Shown here piece after piece: positions 41,141 through 49,847 of a stretch of 64,000 bases of DNA; position 1 is the first letter of the stretch, and every line of letters starts with the position of its first letter. Origin of the DNA: Olsenella sp. oral taxon 807 (GTDB lineage Bacteria; Actinomycetota; Coriobacteriia; Coriobacteriales; Atopobiaceae); contig NZ_CP012069.2 of assembly GCF_001189515.2 (NCBI RefSeq), positions 2,480,001 to 2,544,000 on the forward strand, in the 5' to 3' direction. The notes beneath the pieces were generated by a model that searched no databases, was not told where the DNA came from, and saw nothing but the letters and a program-made list of their open reading frames with translations. Position numbers and translations under genes: made by a program.

Positions 41141-42963
41141 CGTCTTGCCTCCTCGCCTCTGCCGTCGCCGCAGCGGGAGTCATCCGGCTGTGCGCCTCCC
41201 TGCACCGGCGCCACATCCCAGCCGCATGCCCGCTCGCCTGCCTGCACCATGCGACGATAGACGCCGTCCAGCGCCATCAGCTCGTCGTGCGAGCCGCACT
41301 CGAGCACCTGACCGTCACCTACGACCGCAATCCTGTCGGCGTTTTGGATGGTGGGCAGCTTATGGGCAATCACCAACGTCGTCTTACCGCGACACAGCTC
41401 CGTCATGGCCTGCTGGATATGGCGCTCGTTGTCGGCGTCGATGCTGGCGGTCGCCTCGTCGAGCACGACGATGGGCGCATCCTTGAGGATCGCCCGGGCG
41501 ATGGAGACGCGTTGCGCCTCCCCGCCGGACAGGCTGGCGCCGCCCTCACCGACCATCGTGTCGAATCCGTAGGGCATACGCATTACGAAGTCGAGGCAGC
41601 ATGCCTTTCGGGCAGCCTCGTATACCTCCTCGCGCGTTGCGCCGGGCCTACCCATGGCGATGTTGTTGAACACCGTGTCCTGGAACAGATAGACGTTCTG
41701 GAAGACCATGCTGATCTGAGCCATGAGCGCCGAGAGCGGCAGCCGTCGCACATCGACGCCGCGCAGCAGCACCTGACCCGCAGAGACGTCCCAGAATCGT
41801 GCCAGGAGGTTCGCAAGGGTAGTCTTCCCGCTTCCCGACTGCCCTACTAGGGCGACCATCTGACCGCAGTCGGCTGCCAGGGAGACGTCCCTCAGTACGT
41901 TTTTCTCGCCGTAGGAGAAGGACACGTGCGAGAACTCGATCTCGTGACTGCCTAAGGCAGCTGCGGCAGCCGCATCGGGCAAGTCATCCGTGCCCGCATC
42001 CTCCAGCTCGTCTTGGGAGAACAGGGACTCGATGCGGTTCAGAGCGCTCTCCATGATGGTCAGGCGCGTGCTCTGCTGGTATAGGTCCCTCAGCGGTCCG
42101 AACAGCTGGAACAGGAACAGCGCGATGCCGACGAACGTGCCGGGCGTCATGGCGCCCTGCTCCAGCTGCCATACGGAGAGCGCAAGCACCGCCGCCGACC
42201 CCAGGCCATACAGCGCCAGGAGTGCCGCCTCGAAGGGCGACTGCTCGCAGGCAAAACGCAGGCTGGTATCCCGCGTGGTCGCGAAGCTATCGCGTAGATC
42301 CTGTGCCCCCTCGCCCGTAAGGTTATAGCTCTTGACGACTGCGAGACCCTCGACGTACTCGAGCACCGAGTCGGTCAGTCGCTCGATCGTCCGTTGGCGA
42401 ACGTCTGAGTTGCGACGCGCCTGCGCGAGCATCGGTTGGGCGACTAGGACGGCGATGAGCTCGACCACCAGTACAATCACCCCGACGAGAGGGCTCATCG
42501 TGAACAGGAACACCGTCAGGATGACCTGGGAGAAGACGTCACTCATGACGTTCGCGACGATCGACATGCTCTGCTCCTCGATATAGACCATGTCGGCCGA
42601 GAGGATGGAGCTGATGCGCCCGATGTTGCCTGCGGTGAAGAACCCCATGGGGAGGCGACGTAGGTGCTGGCCCAGCTCGACGCGCTTGTCAGCGAAGATC
42701 TCGTAGCCCGTCCCCGACTGCAGGCGATCGGCAAGGTATTGGAAGATCGACTGGAGCAAGAGGAGCACCAGCATCCCCGCCGCAAGAAGGCAGCAGGAAA
42801 GCGGCGTCGCCTGGCCCGCCATGAGAAGGCGCAGCGCCATGATGGCAAGCATCAAAGGGGCGGTGGCGCACAGCGCCCTCAGAAACGCAAAGACATAGGC
42901 GATCCGCACGCGCCGTGCGTAGGGTCCCGAGAAGGCAAGGATGCGGTGGACGAGGCCTAGCAT
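41137..42963 (-). CDS. ABC transporter, exporter-type half (YbtQ/IrtB-like)
   Basis: 608 aa from ATG 42963 (GGGAGG upstream), overlapping the preceding gene by 7 bp. Six-helix ABC_membrane domain (1-310), then an ATPase: Walker A GQSGSGKTTLANL (about 375), Q-loop VFQNVYLFQD, signature LSGGEAQRVSIARA, Walker B IVVLDEATASID, H-loop IAHK. With the exporter half fused in 42957-46310 it should form a heterodimer. Exporter-fold pairs next to ECF components are known in ferric-siderophore importers (YbtPQ-like), so import is plausible; this is inference. Confidence 0.88.
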   Translation of the reverse strand: MLGLVHRILAFSGPYARRVRIAYVFAFLRALCATAPLMLAIMALRLLMAGQATPLSCCLLAAGMLVLLLLQSIFQYLADRLQSGTGYEIFADKRVELGQHLRRLPMGFFTAGNIGRISSILSADMVYIEEQSMSIVANVMSDVFSQVILTVFLFTMSPLVGVIVLVVELIAVLVAQPMLAQARRNSDVRQRTIERLTDSVLEYVEGLAVVKSYNLTGEGAQDLRDSFATTRDTSLRFACEQSPFEAALLALYGLGSAAVLALSVWQLEQGAMTPGTFVGIALFLFQLFGPLRDLYQQSTRLTIMESALNRIESLFSQDELEDAGTDDLPDAAAAAALGSHEIEFSHVSFSYGEKNVLRDVSLAADCGQMVALVGQSGSGKTTLANLLARFWDVSAGQVLLRGVDVRRLPLSALMAQISMVFQNVYLFQDTVFNNIAMGRPGATREEVYEAARKACCLDFVMRMPYGFDTMVGEGGASLSGGEAQRVSIARAILKDAPIVVLDEATASIDADNERHIQQAMTELCRGKTTLVIAHKLPTIQNADRIAVVGDGQVLECGSHDELMALDGVYRRMVQAGERACGWDVAPVQGGAQPDDSRCGDGRGEEARR

Positions 42964-45900
42964 GATAGTGCCTCCCTGCCGCCTGCGCCCTGAGCGTCGA
43001 TGCGCCCACCATCCCTGAGCGTCCAGCCACTCACCTGCTCGGAGGCGTCCCACAGCGCTCTGTACTCGGGACAGGACGAGAGAAGCTCGCCCTGCGTCCC
43101 CTCTGCGAGGACACGACCCTGATGCAGCATGATGATCTTGTCGGCACCCGCGATGGAGCGGAGCTTGTGGGCTATGACGATGACCGTCTTGCCCGCGATG
43201 ATCTCGCGGATGGCACGGCTCATCCTCTGCTCGTTCTCCGGGTCGACGAACGCCGTCGCCTCGTCGAGCACGACGATGGGCGCATCCTTGAGGATCGCCC
43301 GGGCAAATGCGATGCGCTGGCGCTGGCCACCCGACAGTCGCCTTCCCGCCGTTCCCGCATTAGTATTGTAGTCGTTTTCCAGATCTCTGATAAAATCGTC
43401 GCATTGCGCCCGCTTGGCGGCCTCAATAACCTCCTCGTCGGTCGCGTCGGGCCGGCCGACGCGGATGTTCTCGAGGATGCTCCTGTCAAAGAGGAACAGG
43501 TCCTGCGACACATAGGATATCTGCTCGCTCAGGGCGACCTGGGTCATATCGTCGATGTGCTGACCACCTATAGAGATGGAGCCGCTCGCCACATCGTAGT
43601 GGTGGACCAGAAGGCGCGCGATGGTGCTCTTGCCGCTTCCGCTCTCCCCCACCAGCGCGGTCATGCGGCCCTCATCGGCCGTGAACGAGATACCCTTCAG
43701 CACCTCGGCATCGCGGTATGCGAAACGCACGTCCTCAAACACCACCCTGTGGCCCCGGCCGACAAAGCCCGCGCTCCCCGACTTGAGTGGCGCCTGGTCC
43801 AAGGCCTTCTCAAGCACTTGGATCTTGAAGCTCACCTGAGGGATGGCACCGATGAACGCCATGCAGTGCAGCAGCAGCGGTCCTATTCCGAAGCTCAGGC
43901 ACAACACCAGCACGCAGCTCGAGAGCGTCATCCGCCCAAGCAGCACCATGAGCACCCCAAACGGCAAAGAGTACAGCACAACGCTCGAGAACAGGCTGCC
44001 GTAGAGCGCCATCCAAGGCCAGCAGATCTTGTACCATCCCAGGGCCTGATCGCGATAGCCCGACACCGCACGCTCGAACTTCTCGCCGGAATCAGCCTGA
44101 CGGTTGAACACGCGTACGACCTCCATGCCCTCCACGTATTCGACGATGGTGTTGTTCAGGCGCTTCGTCGCGGCAAAGTAGCTGCCCATTTTGTCGATGC
44201 CCACGCTGTACATCTGCCGGGACACGATGACGCCAAGCCCCACCACGATGAGGGTGAGAAGCGCCATCTGCCAGTCAACGGCAAATGTCGTCAGGAGCAC
44301 GACTGCGACAACGGTGATGTTCGCTGCACCCTCGGGGATCATGTGTGCTAGCAGGAGCTCTATGGACTCGATATCGTCGGTGAACAGCTTCTTCACGGCC
44401 CCCGCGCCCAGATCCCTCACCGTCCCGATGGACTGGCCGTCTAGTCGCTCCTGCAAAAACTTACGCAGATTCTCGAGCGTGCTGAACGCTGCCTTGTGAG
44501 AAAGCACCAAGCCCACCGTGTAACTTGCGGCATGCACGACCTCGCAGACGGCAATCGCTGCAACAGCGGGGGCTGCGGCGGCAAGCGTAACGGTACCACC
44601 CGAAAGAGCCGCATCGATAAGGCCGTAGATGAGCAGGTAGGGAACGACGCTTGCCAAGGCCCCGACGATCATCAGCGTCGCCGCGAGCGCGATCGACCTT
44701 CTCTGCTCACCCGCATAGCGCAGGATCTTGCCCACCGCTCCGGTGCGATCGCGCCTTTTGCTGGTGCTCTCATCACTGGGAGACAGAAAATAACCGCGCA
44801 CACGGGCCGCGCCCTCATCGTCGAGCGGATAGAGCGCCACGGCTCGACCGTCGCGCACATGCAGCACGTGCGTGCAGCACTGCAAGATGAGTTCGGGGTC
44901 GTGCGTGATGATGAGCGAGCAGAGCACCTTGTCGCGCATGGCGCGCAGAAGCGTGCCGAAGCGCTCCATGCCGCGACGGTCGAGGCCACTTGTGGGCTCG
45001 TCGTAGAACAGGATGTCCTTGCCTGCGCAGAGCGCCGAGGCAATGGCCACGCGCTGCTTCTGCCCACCCGAGAGCGAGGCGGGATGACGGTCCTTGTACT
45101 CGAGCAGGCCCAGGCCCTCAAGAACCCGGTCGACCTCCTCCTCGGAGACTGACGCGTTCAGGCTGACCTCCTCGGCCACGTCATCCGCGAACAGCTGACG
45201 GTTGACGTCCTGCATCACCATAAAGCTTCTCTTGGAGCGCGTCCGTGCGGTCTCGAAGGTCCCGCCTATCGCCACCGTGCCGTCGGAGGGAATGATGCCA
45301 CAGAGGGACTCAGCCAAGGTACTCTTGCCGCAGCCGTTGTCCCCTATCACCGCCACCACGCTATGCACGGGAAACGCGATGCGATCCACGTCTAAGATGC
45401 GCGCGCTGCCCCGGCTGCAGCTGAGGTCAACCGCCTCGAGGGCGGGGCGCCCGACAGTGCGGGCGTCGGCGTAGGCATCGTCGTATGGGCCATCCTGCCC
45501 TTTGCCACCGTTGCCATCCGGGCCGCCACCGGCGGGCGACGTCGCCCTGACCCTGACGAGCCGACGCAAGTCGGTGCAGCGCAGACCCAGCTCTGACAGC
45601 CGAGCGTCGTCGAGCAAGCGCAACTCCTGCGTGGAGAAGGTCCTCTCGATACGCCCGTCCTTGACGTAGACGAACTCATCGGCCAGATCCATCAGGTAGT
45701 GGAGGCGATGCTCCGACAGCACGATGGTCTTGCCCTCGTCCTTCATCTTCGCCAAGATGTTGTGCAGGCGTCGTATCGCCTTCTTGTCGAGATTCGCCGA
45801 CGGCTCATCCATCACGAACACGTGTGGTCCGGACGCGTAGACCGAGCCGCAGGCGATCTGCTGCTTCTCGCCGCCGGAAAGCTCAAAGATGTTGCGGTCC

Positions 45901-46310
45901 ATCAGCGCGTCGAGCTGCATGTCGATGCGCGTCCTGTCGAGCCTGCGGCGCATCTCGTCACGAGACAGAGCTTGGTTCTCGCAGCCGAACACCAGCTCAC
46001 CTGTGGTGTCCACGTTGAAGAACTGGCTCTTGGGATTCTGAAATACACTGCCGATGAGCGCCGCCGTATCATGGAGCTCTGCGGTGGTGGTGCAGATGTC
46101 GTCCACATAGACGGCACCTTCCATCTCGCCCTCATAGAAGTTGGGGGCAAGGCCGTTTATCAGGCGCGTGAGGGTCGTCTTTCCGCATCCGCTCTCGCCG
46201 ACAAGCACCGTGAAGGCCCCGTCTGCTATCGTGAGATCGATATGATCGACGCCGTCTCCGGTGCCGCTCTCGCCACCGTAGTGAAAGCTCACGTCATCAA
46301 AGCGAATCAT
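42957..46310 (-). CDS. Fusion of two ECF-type ATPases with an ABC exporter half
   Basis: 1117 aa. ATPase 1: Walker A GESGCGKTT (38-46), signature LSGGEKQQ (144-151), Walker B VFVMDEPSANLD. ATPase 2: Walker A GDNGCGKST (323-331), signature LSGGQKQR (413-420), Walker B LFYDEPTSGLD. Both look like EcfA/CbiO and normally drive an EcfT/S module. From residue 530 it continues as a complete exporter half: six membrane helices (540-800), then a third ATPase with GESGSGKST (about 880), LSGGQRQRIAFARA and VVLDEATAFVD. The frame has no break across the join (SPSDESTSKRRDR linker). The start at ATG 46310 overlaps the ecfT end. One polypeptide thus links ECF and exporter modules; a metallophore or heme uptake role is inferred. 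Confidence 0.85.
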   Translation of the reverse strand: MIRFDDVSFHYGGESGTGDGVDHIDLTIADGAFTVLVGESGCGKTTLTRLINGLAPNFYEGEMEGAVYVDDICTTTAELHDTAALIGSVFQNPKSQFFNVDTTGELVFGCENQALSRDEMRRRLDRTRIDMQLDALMDRNIFELSGGEKQQIACGSVYASGPHVFVMDEPSANLDKKAIRRLHNILAKMKDEGKTIVLSEHRLHYLMDLADEFVYVKDGRIERTFSTQELRLLDDARLSELGLRCTDLRRLVRVRATSPAGGGPDGNGGKGQDGPYDDAYADARTVGRPALEAVDLSCSRGSARILDVDRIAFPVHSVVAVIGDNGCGKSTLAESLCGIIPSDGTVAIGGTFETARTRSKRSFMVMQDVNRQLFADDVAEEVSLNASVSEEEVDRVLEGLGLLEYKDRHPASLSGGQKQRVAIASALCAGKDILFYDEPTSGLDRRGMERFGTLLRAMRDKVLCSLIITHDPELILQCCTHVLHVRDGRAVALYPLDDEGAARVRGYFLSPSDESTSKRRDRTGAVGKILRYAGEQRRSIALAATLMIVGALASVVPYLLIYGLIDAALSGGTVTLAAAAPAVAAIAVCEVVHAASYTVGLVLSHKAAFSTLENLRKFLQERLDGQSIGTVRDLGAGAVKKLFTDDIESIELLLAHMIPEGAANITVVAVVLLTTFAVDWQMALLTLIVVGLGVIVSRQMYSVGIDKMGSYFAATKRLNNTIVEYVEGMEVVRVFNRQADSGEKFERAVSGYRDQALGWYKICWPWMALYGSLFSSVVLYSLPFGVLMVLLGRMTLSSCVLVLCLSFGIGPLLLHCMAFIGAIPQVSFKIQVLEKALDQAPLKSGSAGFVGRGHRVVFEDVRFAYRDAEVLKGISFTADEGRMTALVGESGSGKSTIARLLVHHYDVASGSISIGGQHIDDMTQVALSEQISYVSQDLFLFDRSILENIRVGRPDATDEEVIEAAKRAQCDDFIRDLENDYNTNAGTAGRRLSGGQRQRIAFARAILKDAPIVVLDEATAFVDPENEQRMSRAIREIIAGKTVIVIAHKLRSIAGADKIIMLHQGRVLAEGTQGELLSSCPEYRALWDASEQVSGWTLRDGGRIDAQGAGGREALSC

Positions 46311-47059
46311 AGGCTGCTCATTCCTGATGCCCTGAAGGCAAGTATCCAGGCGGCAACTATGATAAAGAGACTGATCGCTATGAGGTCGGCCCCGCCAAGC
46401 TGTATATCCTCGAAGGAGCTGCGCTTGCGCGTACTGTCCATCCCACGTGCCAGCGAGGCTGCGGCCAGCTCCTCCATAACACCGACGGAGGAGAAGAGCA
46501 GGGGTACGAGGATGTACTCGATGGTCAGGAGTGGATGTCGAATGATCGCCCCCGGCGTCATCGATATGCCACGAAACGCCATCGCCTTGCGCACGCCGCT
46601 CCACTCGTCCTGTACCGTCGGGATGAAGCGAAACAGCACTGCCAGAGGGATGACAAGGGTCATGGGTAGGTGCATTGCCTGGAACGCCGAGAGGAACTGG
46701 CTCACCCGCGTGGTGCGTACGAGCAAAAGAAAGGAGACCATGATGGGAAAAAAGAACACGAAAAGCGAGATAAGCCCCATACACACACTAACGACCGCCT
46801 CTGCACCCTGCTCCCCTGACGCCTCAATGCAGTAGCGGATGAACAGGATGACATAGAGGCTCGCAAGGCATTTGAGCGCCAAGGCCTGCTTTCCGGACAG
46901 AGTGAGCATGACGCACTGCAGCGTACCGACCACCAGGATGGGAAGGTTGCCGTGCATCGAGAGGCTTAGAAAGCAGCTCACAAAGAAGACCAGCAACTTC
47001 GTACGCGGATCAAAGCGGATACGCGCCCCTGAGTCATCACCGTAGAGTTCGAACTCCAC
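46307..47059 (-). CDS. ECF transporter transmembrane component (EcfT/CbiQ-like)
   Basis: 250 aa from GTG 47059, which begins just after the upstream stop (TAG then GTG). The N-terminus RFDPRTKLLVFFVSCFLSLS is the typical EcfT entry. Five or more membrane helices, then the coupling-helix region AMAFRGISMTPG (Ala-Arg-Gly type) and LARGMDSTRKRS near the C-terminus, which dock on the ATPases. It overlaps the fused ATPase gene by 4 bp. It should connect the S component with the ATPases of the fusion protein. Confidence 0.88.
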   Translation of the reverse strand: MEFELYGDDSGARIRFDPRTKLLVFFVSCFLSLSMHGNLPILVVGTLQCVMLTLSGKQALALKCLASLYVILFIRYCIEASGEQGAEAVVSVCMGLISLFVFFFPIMVSFLLLVRTTRVSQFLSAFQAMHLPMTLVIPLAVLFRFIPTVQDEWSGVRKAMAFRGISMTPGAIIRHPLLTIEYILVPLLFSSVGVMEELAAASLARGMDSTRKRSSFEDIQLGGADLIAISLFIIVAAWILAFRASGMSSL

Positions 47060-47677
47060 CTAGACGATCCCAGCCTTGGCAAAGTGCTTCTTCACGAGCC
47101 TGCTCGCGACAAGGGCGCCAACGGCCCCTCCGACAAGTGCGAGGGCAATGGTAAAGACATAGAAGCCGGATCCGAAGAGAGTCTCGTATGCCTTTGCACG
47201 AGCTTCCCCATAATAGTCTTGCGTAACCTTAAGAGAATCTTGAAGATTGAACACAAAGCTCAGATACGGTGCTGCCATGGTGAGGTTGAAGAACACGTAT
47301 GAAAGCAGGTACATCTTCTTTGATGTATACTTGCCGAGGAAAATCATGAGCTCGGCGATGAGCGAGGCACCAAGAACCACTGCAAGCGAGTACCACGTGA
47401 GGTGGCCGGTCGCCAAGATAAAGAGTATCCCCAAGATAAGCGCCGCGCCAAACTTATGTATCTTGAGCACGTAGAGCATGTAGATTGTGCCGCACACAGT
47501 GCCGACGGTGAGCGGGGCGATGAAATACAGGATGGGAAGCACTATGCCCGAGCCCATCACGACGATGAGCATCGCCACGATGTAGAGTGCACAAAACGCA
47601 CCGGCGTAGATGAGGTCCTTCGTGTTCAGCTTCCCACCGCCCTTGGTGGCGGCTTGAACTTGGGATTCCTGTGCCAT
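47060..47677 (-). CDS. ECF transporter S component (MptD/Trep_Strep family)
   Basis: 205 aa, five or six membrane helices. The LNTKDLIYAGAFCALYIVAM opening and the GSGFYVFTIALALVGGAVGAL end fit the MptD/Trep_Strep substrate-binding proteins, whose ligands are mostly undefined. First gene of the operon, with AGAGGAGGATAG before ATG 47677 and a strong promoter 54 bp upstream. It sets the substrate of the whole system; the exporter-like partners suggest a metal chelate or heme-like ligand. Confidence in the ligand is low. Confidence 0.85.
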   Translation of the reverse strand: MAQESQVQAATKGGGKLNTKDLIYAGAFCALYIVAMLIVVMGSGIVLPILYFIAPLTVGTVCGTIYMLYVLKIHKFGAALILGILFILATGHLTWYSLAVVLGASLIAELMIFLGKYTSKKMYLLSYVFFNLTMAAPYLSFVFNLQDSLKVTQDYYGEARAKAYETLFGSGFYVFTIALALVGGAVGALVASRLVKKHFAKAGIV

Positions 47678-47730
47678 GCTATCCTCCTCTTGCGATAGTG
47701 TTAAAAGCAGCTAACCAAATGGTGCGACAC

Positions 47731-47759
47731 ACTATACGTTTTCCTACACAGCATGTCAA
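47731..47759 (-). promoter_or_regulatory. Promoter of the ECF/ABC operon
   Basis: On the minus strand TTGACA (47759-47754), a 17-bp spacer and TATAGT (47736-47731): near-perfect consensus, 54 bp before the S-component ATG. No obvious metal-repressor palindrome overlaps it. Confidence 0.75.
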
Positions 47760-48054
47760 CCATAGCGTACTTACTGCAGCCACTGCACTATGAGTCGGAG
47801 AAGGGGTGCGTTTACTGGGCAGCGTGCGGAGCCTGTGCATCCGTAGTGCGCCCCATGCAGGGCCGAGAGGAAGGAATGCGAGTGAGAAGAGGCGGGCTGA
47901 TACGTTGCTTGCTGAGCGTATGCACTCCCACAAGCCAACCCGTCCGCGCCTCGTGGAGCGCATACCGCCCACACGGGCATGGCTTGGGCTTCAACTGCAA
48001 CGCCATGTGAGGTTCACGGCCGGGACGGGCGCGGTCCACCCCGGCCGTCCGGGA
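47760..48054. other. Intergenic stretch between protease and transporter operon
   Basis: 295 bp with open frames on both strands but no ribosome site, family match or conserved repeat. Nothing supportable seen apart from the promoter at its left edge. Confidence 0.4.
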
Positions 48055-48816
48055 CTATGCCGAGGTAGCCATGTAGAAAACGGGCAGGCCAAGAAAAAGA
48101 AAGTCAAGGAGCCAGTGCCCAATGACAAGAGGGACGGTCTTCCTCTTCCATAGCCAGAGGCCACCAAAGAGTAGTCCGGCAAAGAGGGTGGTCAGGGCCC
48201 TGGACAGCATCTGCTGCCCGTCAGGAACAGCAAACCCGATATGCTGGAGCCCAAAGAAGACAGACACAAGAAGCAGTGCCGGGACCTGGCCCATGCGACG
48301 CGCGAGGCGAGGCAGAAGGTAGGAACGATACAGCCCCTCCTCGGCGAAGGCTATGGTCAGCGGCATAACGGCAAGAGCAAGAGCGCCGAGCCACAGCGGG
48401 GGAACGAAACTCGAGGGTTGGGCGGGCGGGGCACCGTGATAGACGATGAGGTTCGCCAGAACGGTCGAGACAAAGAAGCCAACGATTATGATGAGTGAAA
48501 ACAGGAGTCCCCACGCGATGTCGGCACCACCGGTCGGAACATAGAGGTCACGCAGGCGTCGTCCCTCCCCTCTCATAAGATGAGCCAGCGTAGCGAAGGT
48601 GATGGCATCGACGACAATGATGCCGAGGTCGGTCCACAGAAGCGATTGCCCCGCAAGGTGAAGGCACACCCCCATAAGGAGGATGAGGACGAAACGAAGC
48701 GACAGGGCAAGGGCGAGGTGAGGCATGGGAGCGACAGGCTCTCCTGAGCCGCCGTGGGTGTCCCCGTCCCCAGATGAGGCGGACCGAGGCTGCAAGAGGT
48801 CTGTGTTCTCGTTCAT
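48055..48816 (-). CDS. CPBP-family intramembrane glutamic protease (Abi/CAAX-like)
   Basis: 253 aa from ATG 48816; a longer frame to 48849 lacks a site. About eight membrane helices. Catalytic motifs: EEGLYRSYLLP (EExxxR, about residue 157), FGLQHIG (FxxxH, about 190) and HWLLDF (HxxxD, about 232). CPBP proteases mature peptides or give immunity to bacteriocins. Stand-alone, upstream of the repeat-rich 49-kb intergenic region. Confidence 0.88.
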   Translation of the reverse strand: MNENTDLLQPRSASSGDGDTHGGSGEPVAPMPHLALALSLRFVLILLMGVCLHLAGQSLLWTDLGIIVVDAITFATLAHLMRGEGRRLRDLYVPTGGADIAWGLLFSLIIIVGFFVSTVLANLIVYHGAPPAQPSSFVPPLWLGALALAVMPLTIAFAEEGLYRSYLLPRLARRMGQVPALLLVSVFFGLQHIGFAVPDGQQMLSRALTTLFAGLLFGGLWLWKRKTVPLVIGHWLLDFLFLGLPVFYMATSA

Positions 48817-49094
48817 GGTGGTCTGGTTTCCTTTCGACTTCCACGCCATCAGAGCACAGCGGATTATATCACCTGTTGCGTCGTCAGCATGACCAGTGCA
48901 GTTTCAGCATTCGCTGCACCCGATGCCCTGTTGCCGCGCAGCGAGACAGGAAGACGGGATGCCCATAGAACCTTTTGACAGCGGGACTCTCGCTGGTGAC
49001 CTTACCCTGAGTTCCCGGCACCTCCTTAGCCCACAACTGGCAGCCTGATGGTGACCCGGCCTGACCCGGGGCGCGCCATCGGCGAGGCCCTCTG

Positions 49095-49325
49095 CCCAGA
49101 CTGCGCTTTTCCGTGAGGCCGGGCCCGCCGGCCGAGGCCTGCGGGCCCCGGCGCACCCCCCCGCAGCCTGGCGGGGGGTTGCTCGAGCACGTTTGCCCAG
49201 TTGGGCCACTCTCCATAGTGCCCCGCAGGCTGGCGGGGGGTTGCGCCCCACGCCTCCCGAGCGGCGACGTGACGGAAAAGCGCATTCTGCGCAACGTGGG
49301 AGCCGCAGACTGCGCCTTTTCGTGA
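49095..49325. repeat. Third site of the 20-bp GC-box repeat (three to four copies)
   Basis: AGACTGCGCTTTTCCGTGAG (49095), inverted TGACGGAAAAGCGCATTCTG (49269) and AGACTGCGCCTTTTCGTGAG (49305), plus a decayed copy near 49340. They surround palindrome-doublet copy E, so two repeat families are interleaved here. The region 48817-49847 has no supportable gene. Confidence 0.75.
49151..49243. repeat. Palindrome-doublet repeat, copy E (inverted, diverged)
   Basis: Arms CCCCCCGCAGCCTGGCGGGG (about 49157-49176) and TAGTGCCCCGCAGGCTGGCG (49216-49235) lie around the conserved centre ACGTTTGCCCAGTTGG (49189-49204). The centre is better conserved than the arms. Confidence 0.68.
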
Positions 49326-49574
49326 GGCATCGGGCCGGGAGGCGCCCCTCCGTGAGGCCGCACGGCCCTCCTCCGCAGCACCAACGCCGTCCCCCGCAGG
49401 CCTGGCGGCCGCCGCGCGCCCGTAGGTGAGAGCCTCATGCCGCATGGCGCCGGAGACGGCCGCCGCGCACAGGCGACGGCCCATGGGTCTCCACAGCCGG
49501 GCGCAGGCCCTCGGGGCAGGCGACGGCTCGGGTCTGTGTCCAGCGGGCTAAGGAAGCGCCGGAAAGTCGGACTT

Positions 49575-49629
49575 ACTGCCACTCAGCGGTGAACATGTCG
49601 TGCGATACGTTCAGGGGTAGGTGGCAGCG
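49575..49629. repeat. Hairpin repeat, copy 2 (diverged)
   Basis: ACTGCCACTC (49575-49584), GGTGAAC (49588-49594) and GTGGCAGCG (49621-49629) repeat the order and spacing of 37841-37900 with a weaker stem. Confidence 0.55.
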
Positions 49630-49847
49630 CGGACCGCGCCAAGGCCCTGTGGGATAAGCGGATCACAGGTGATAGGTAACGTCACAGCAGAGGATGAGGC
49701 ACCCAGCATGCCGGGACGGCGACATGAGATTGGTCACAACGGCTCTGTGCCACCACAGCGTTCGTCTCAGCCCCATGTGCTATATTCGAGAATACGTAAA
49801 GGCGATGTGGACAGGAGCGAATAGCCCACAGCTCGGAGATGGTCCTC

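Noticed and set aside
46311-46784. N-terminal extension of the fused ECF/exporter protein
   Set aside because: It overlaps the ecfT gene in another frame; the conserved ATPase start (MIRFDDVSFHYG) is at 46310.
47812-48039. Short frames in the gap between the transporter operon and the CPBP gene
   Set aside because: Several overlapping frames on both strands of similar length, none with a start signal or homology.
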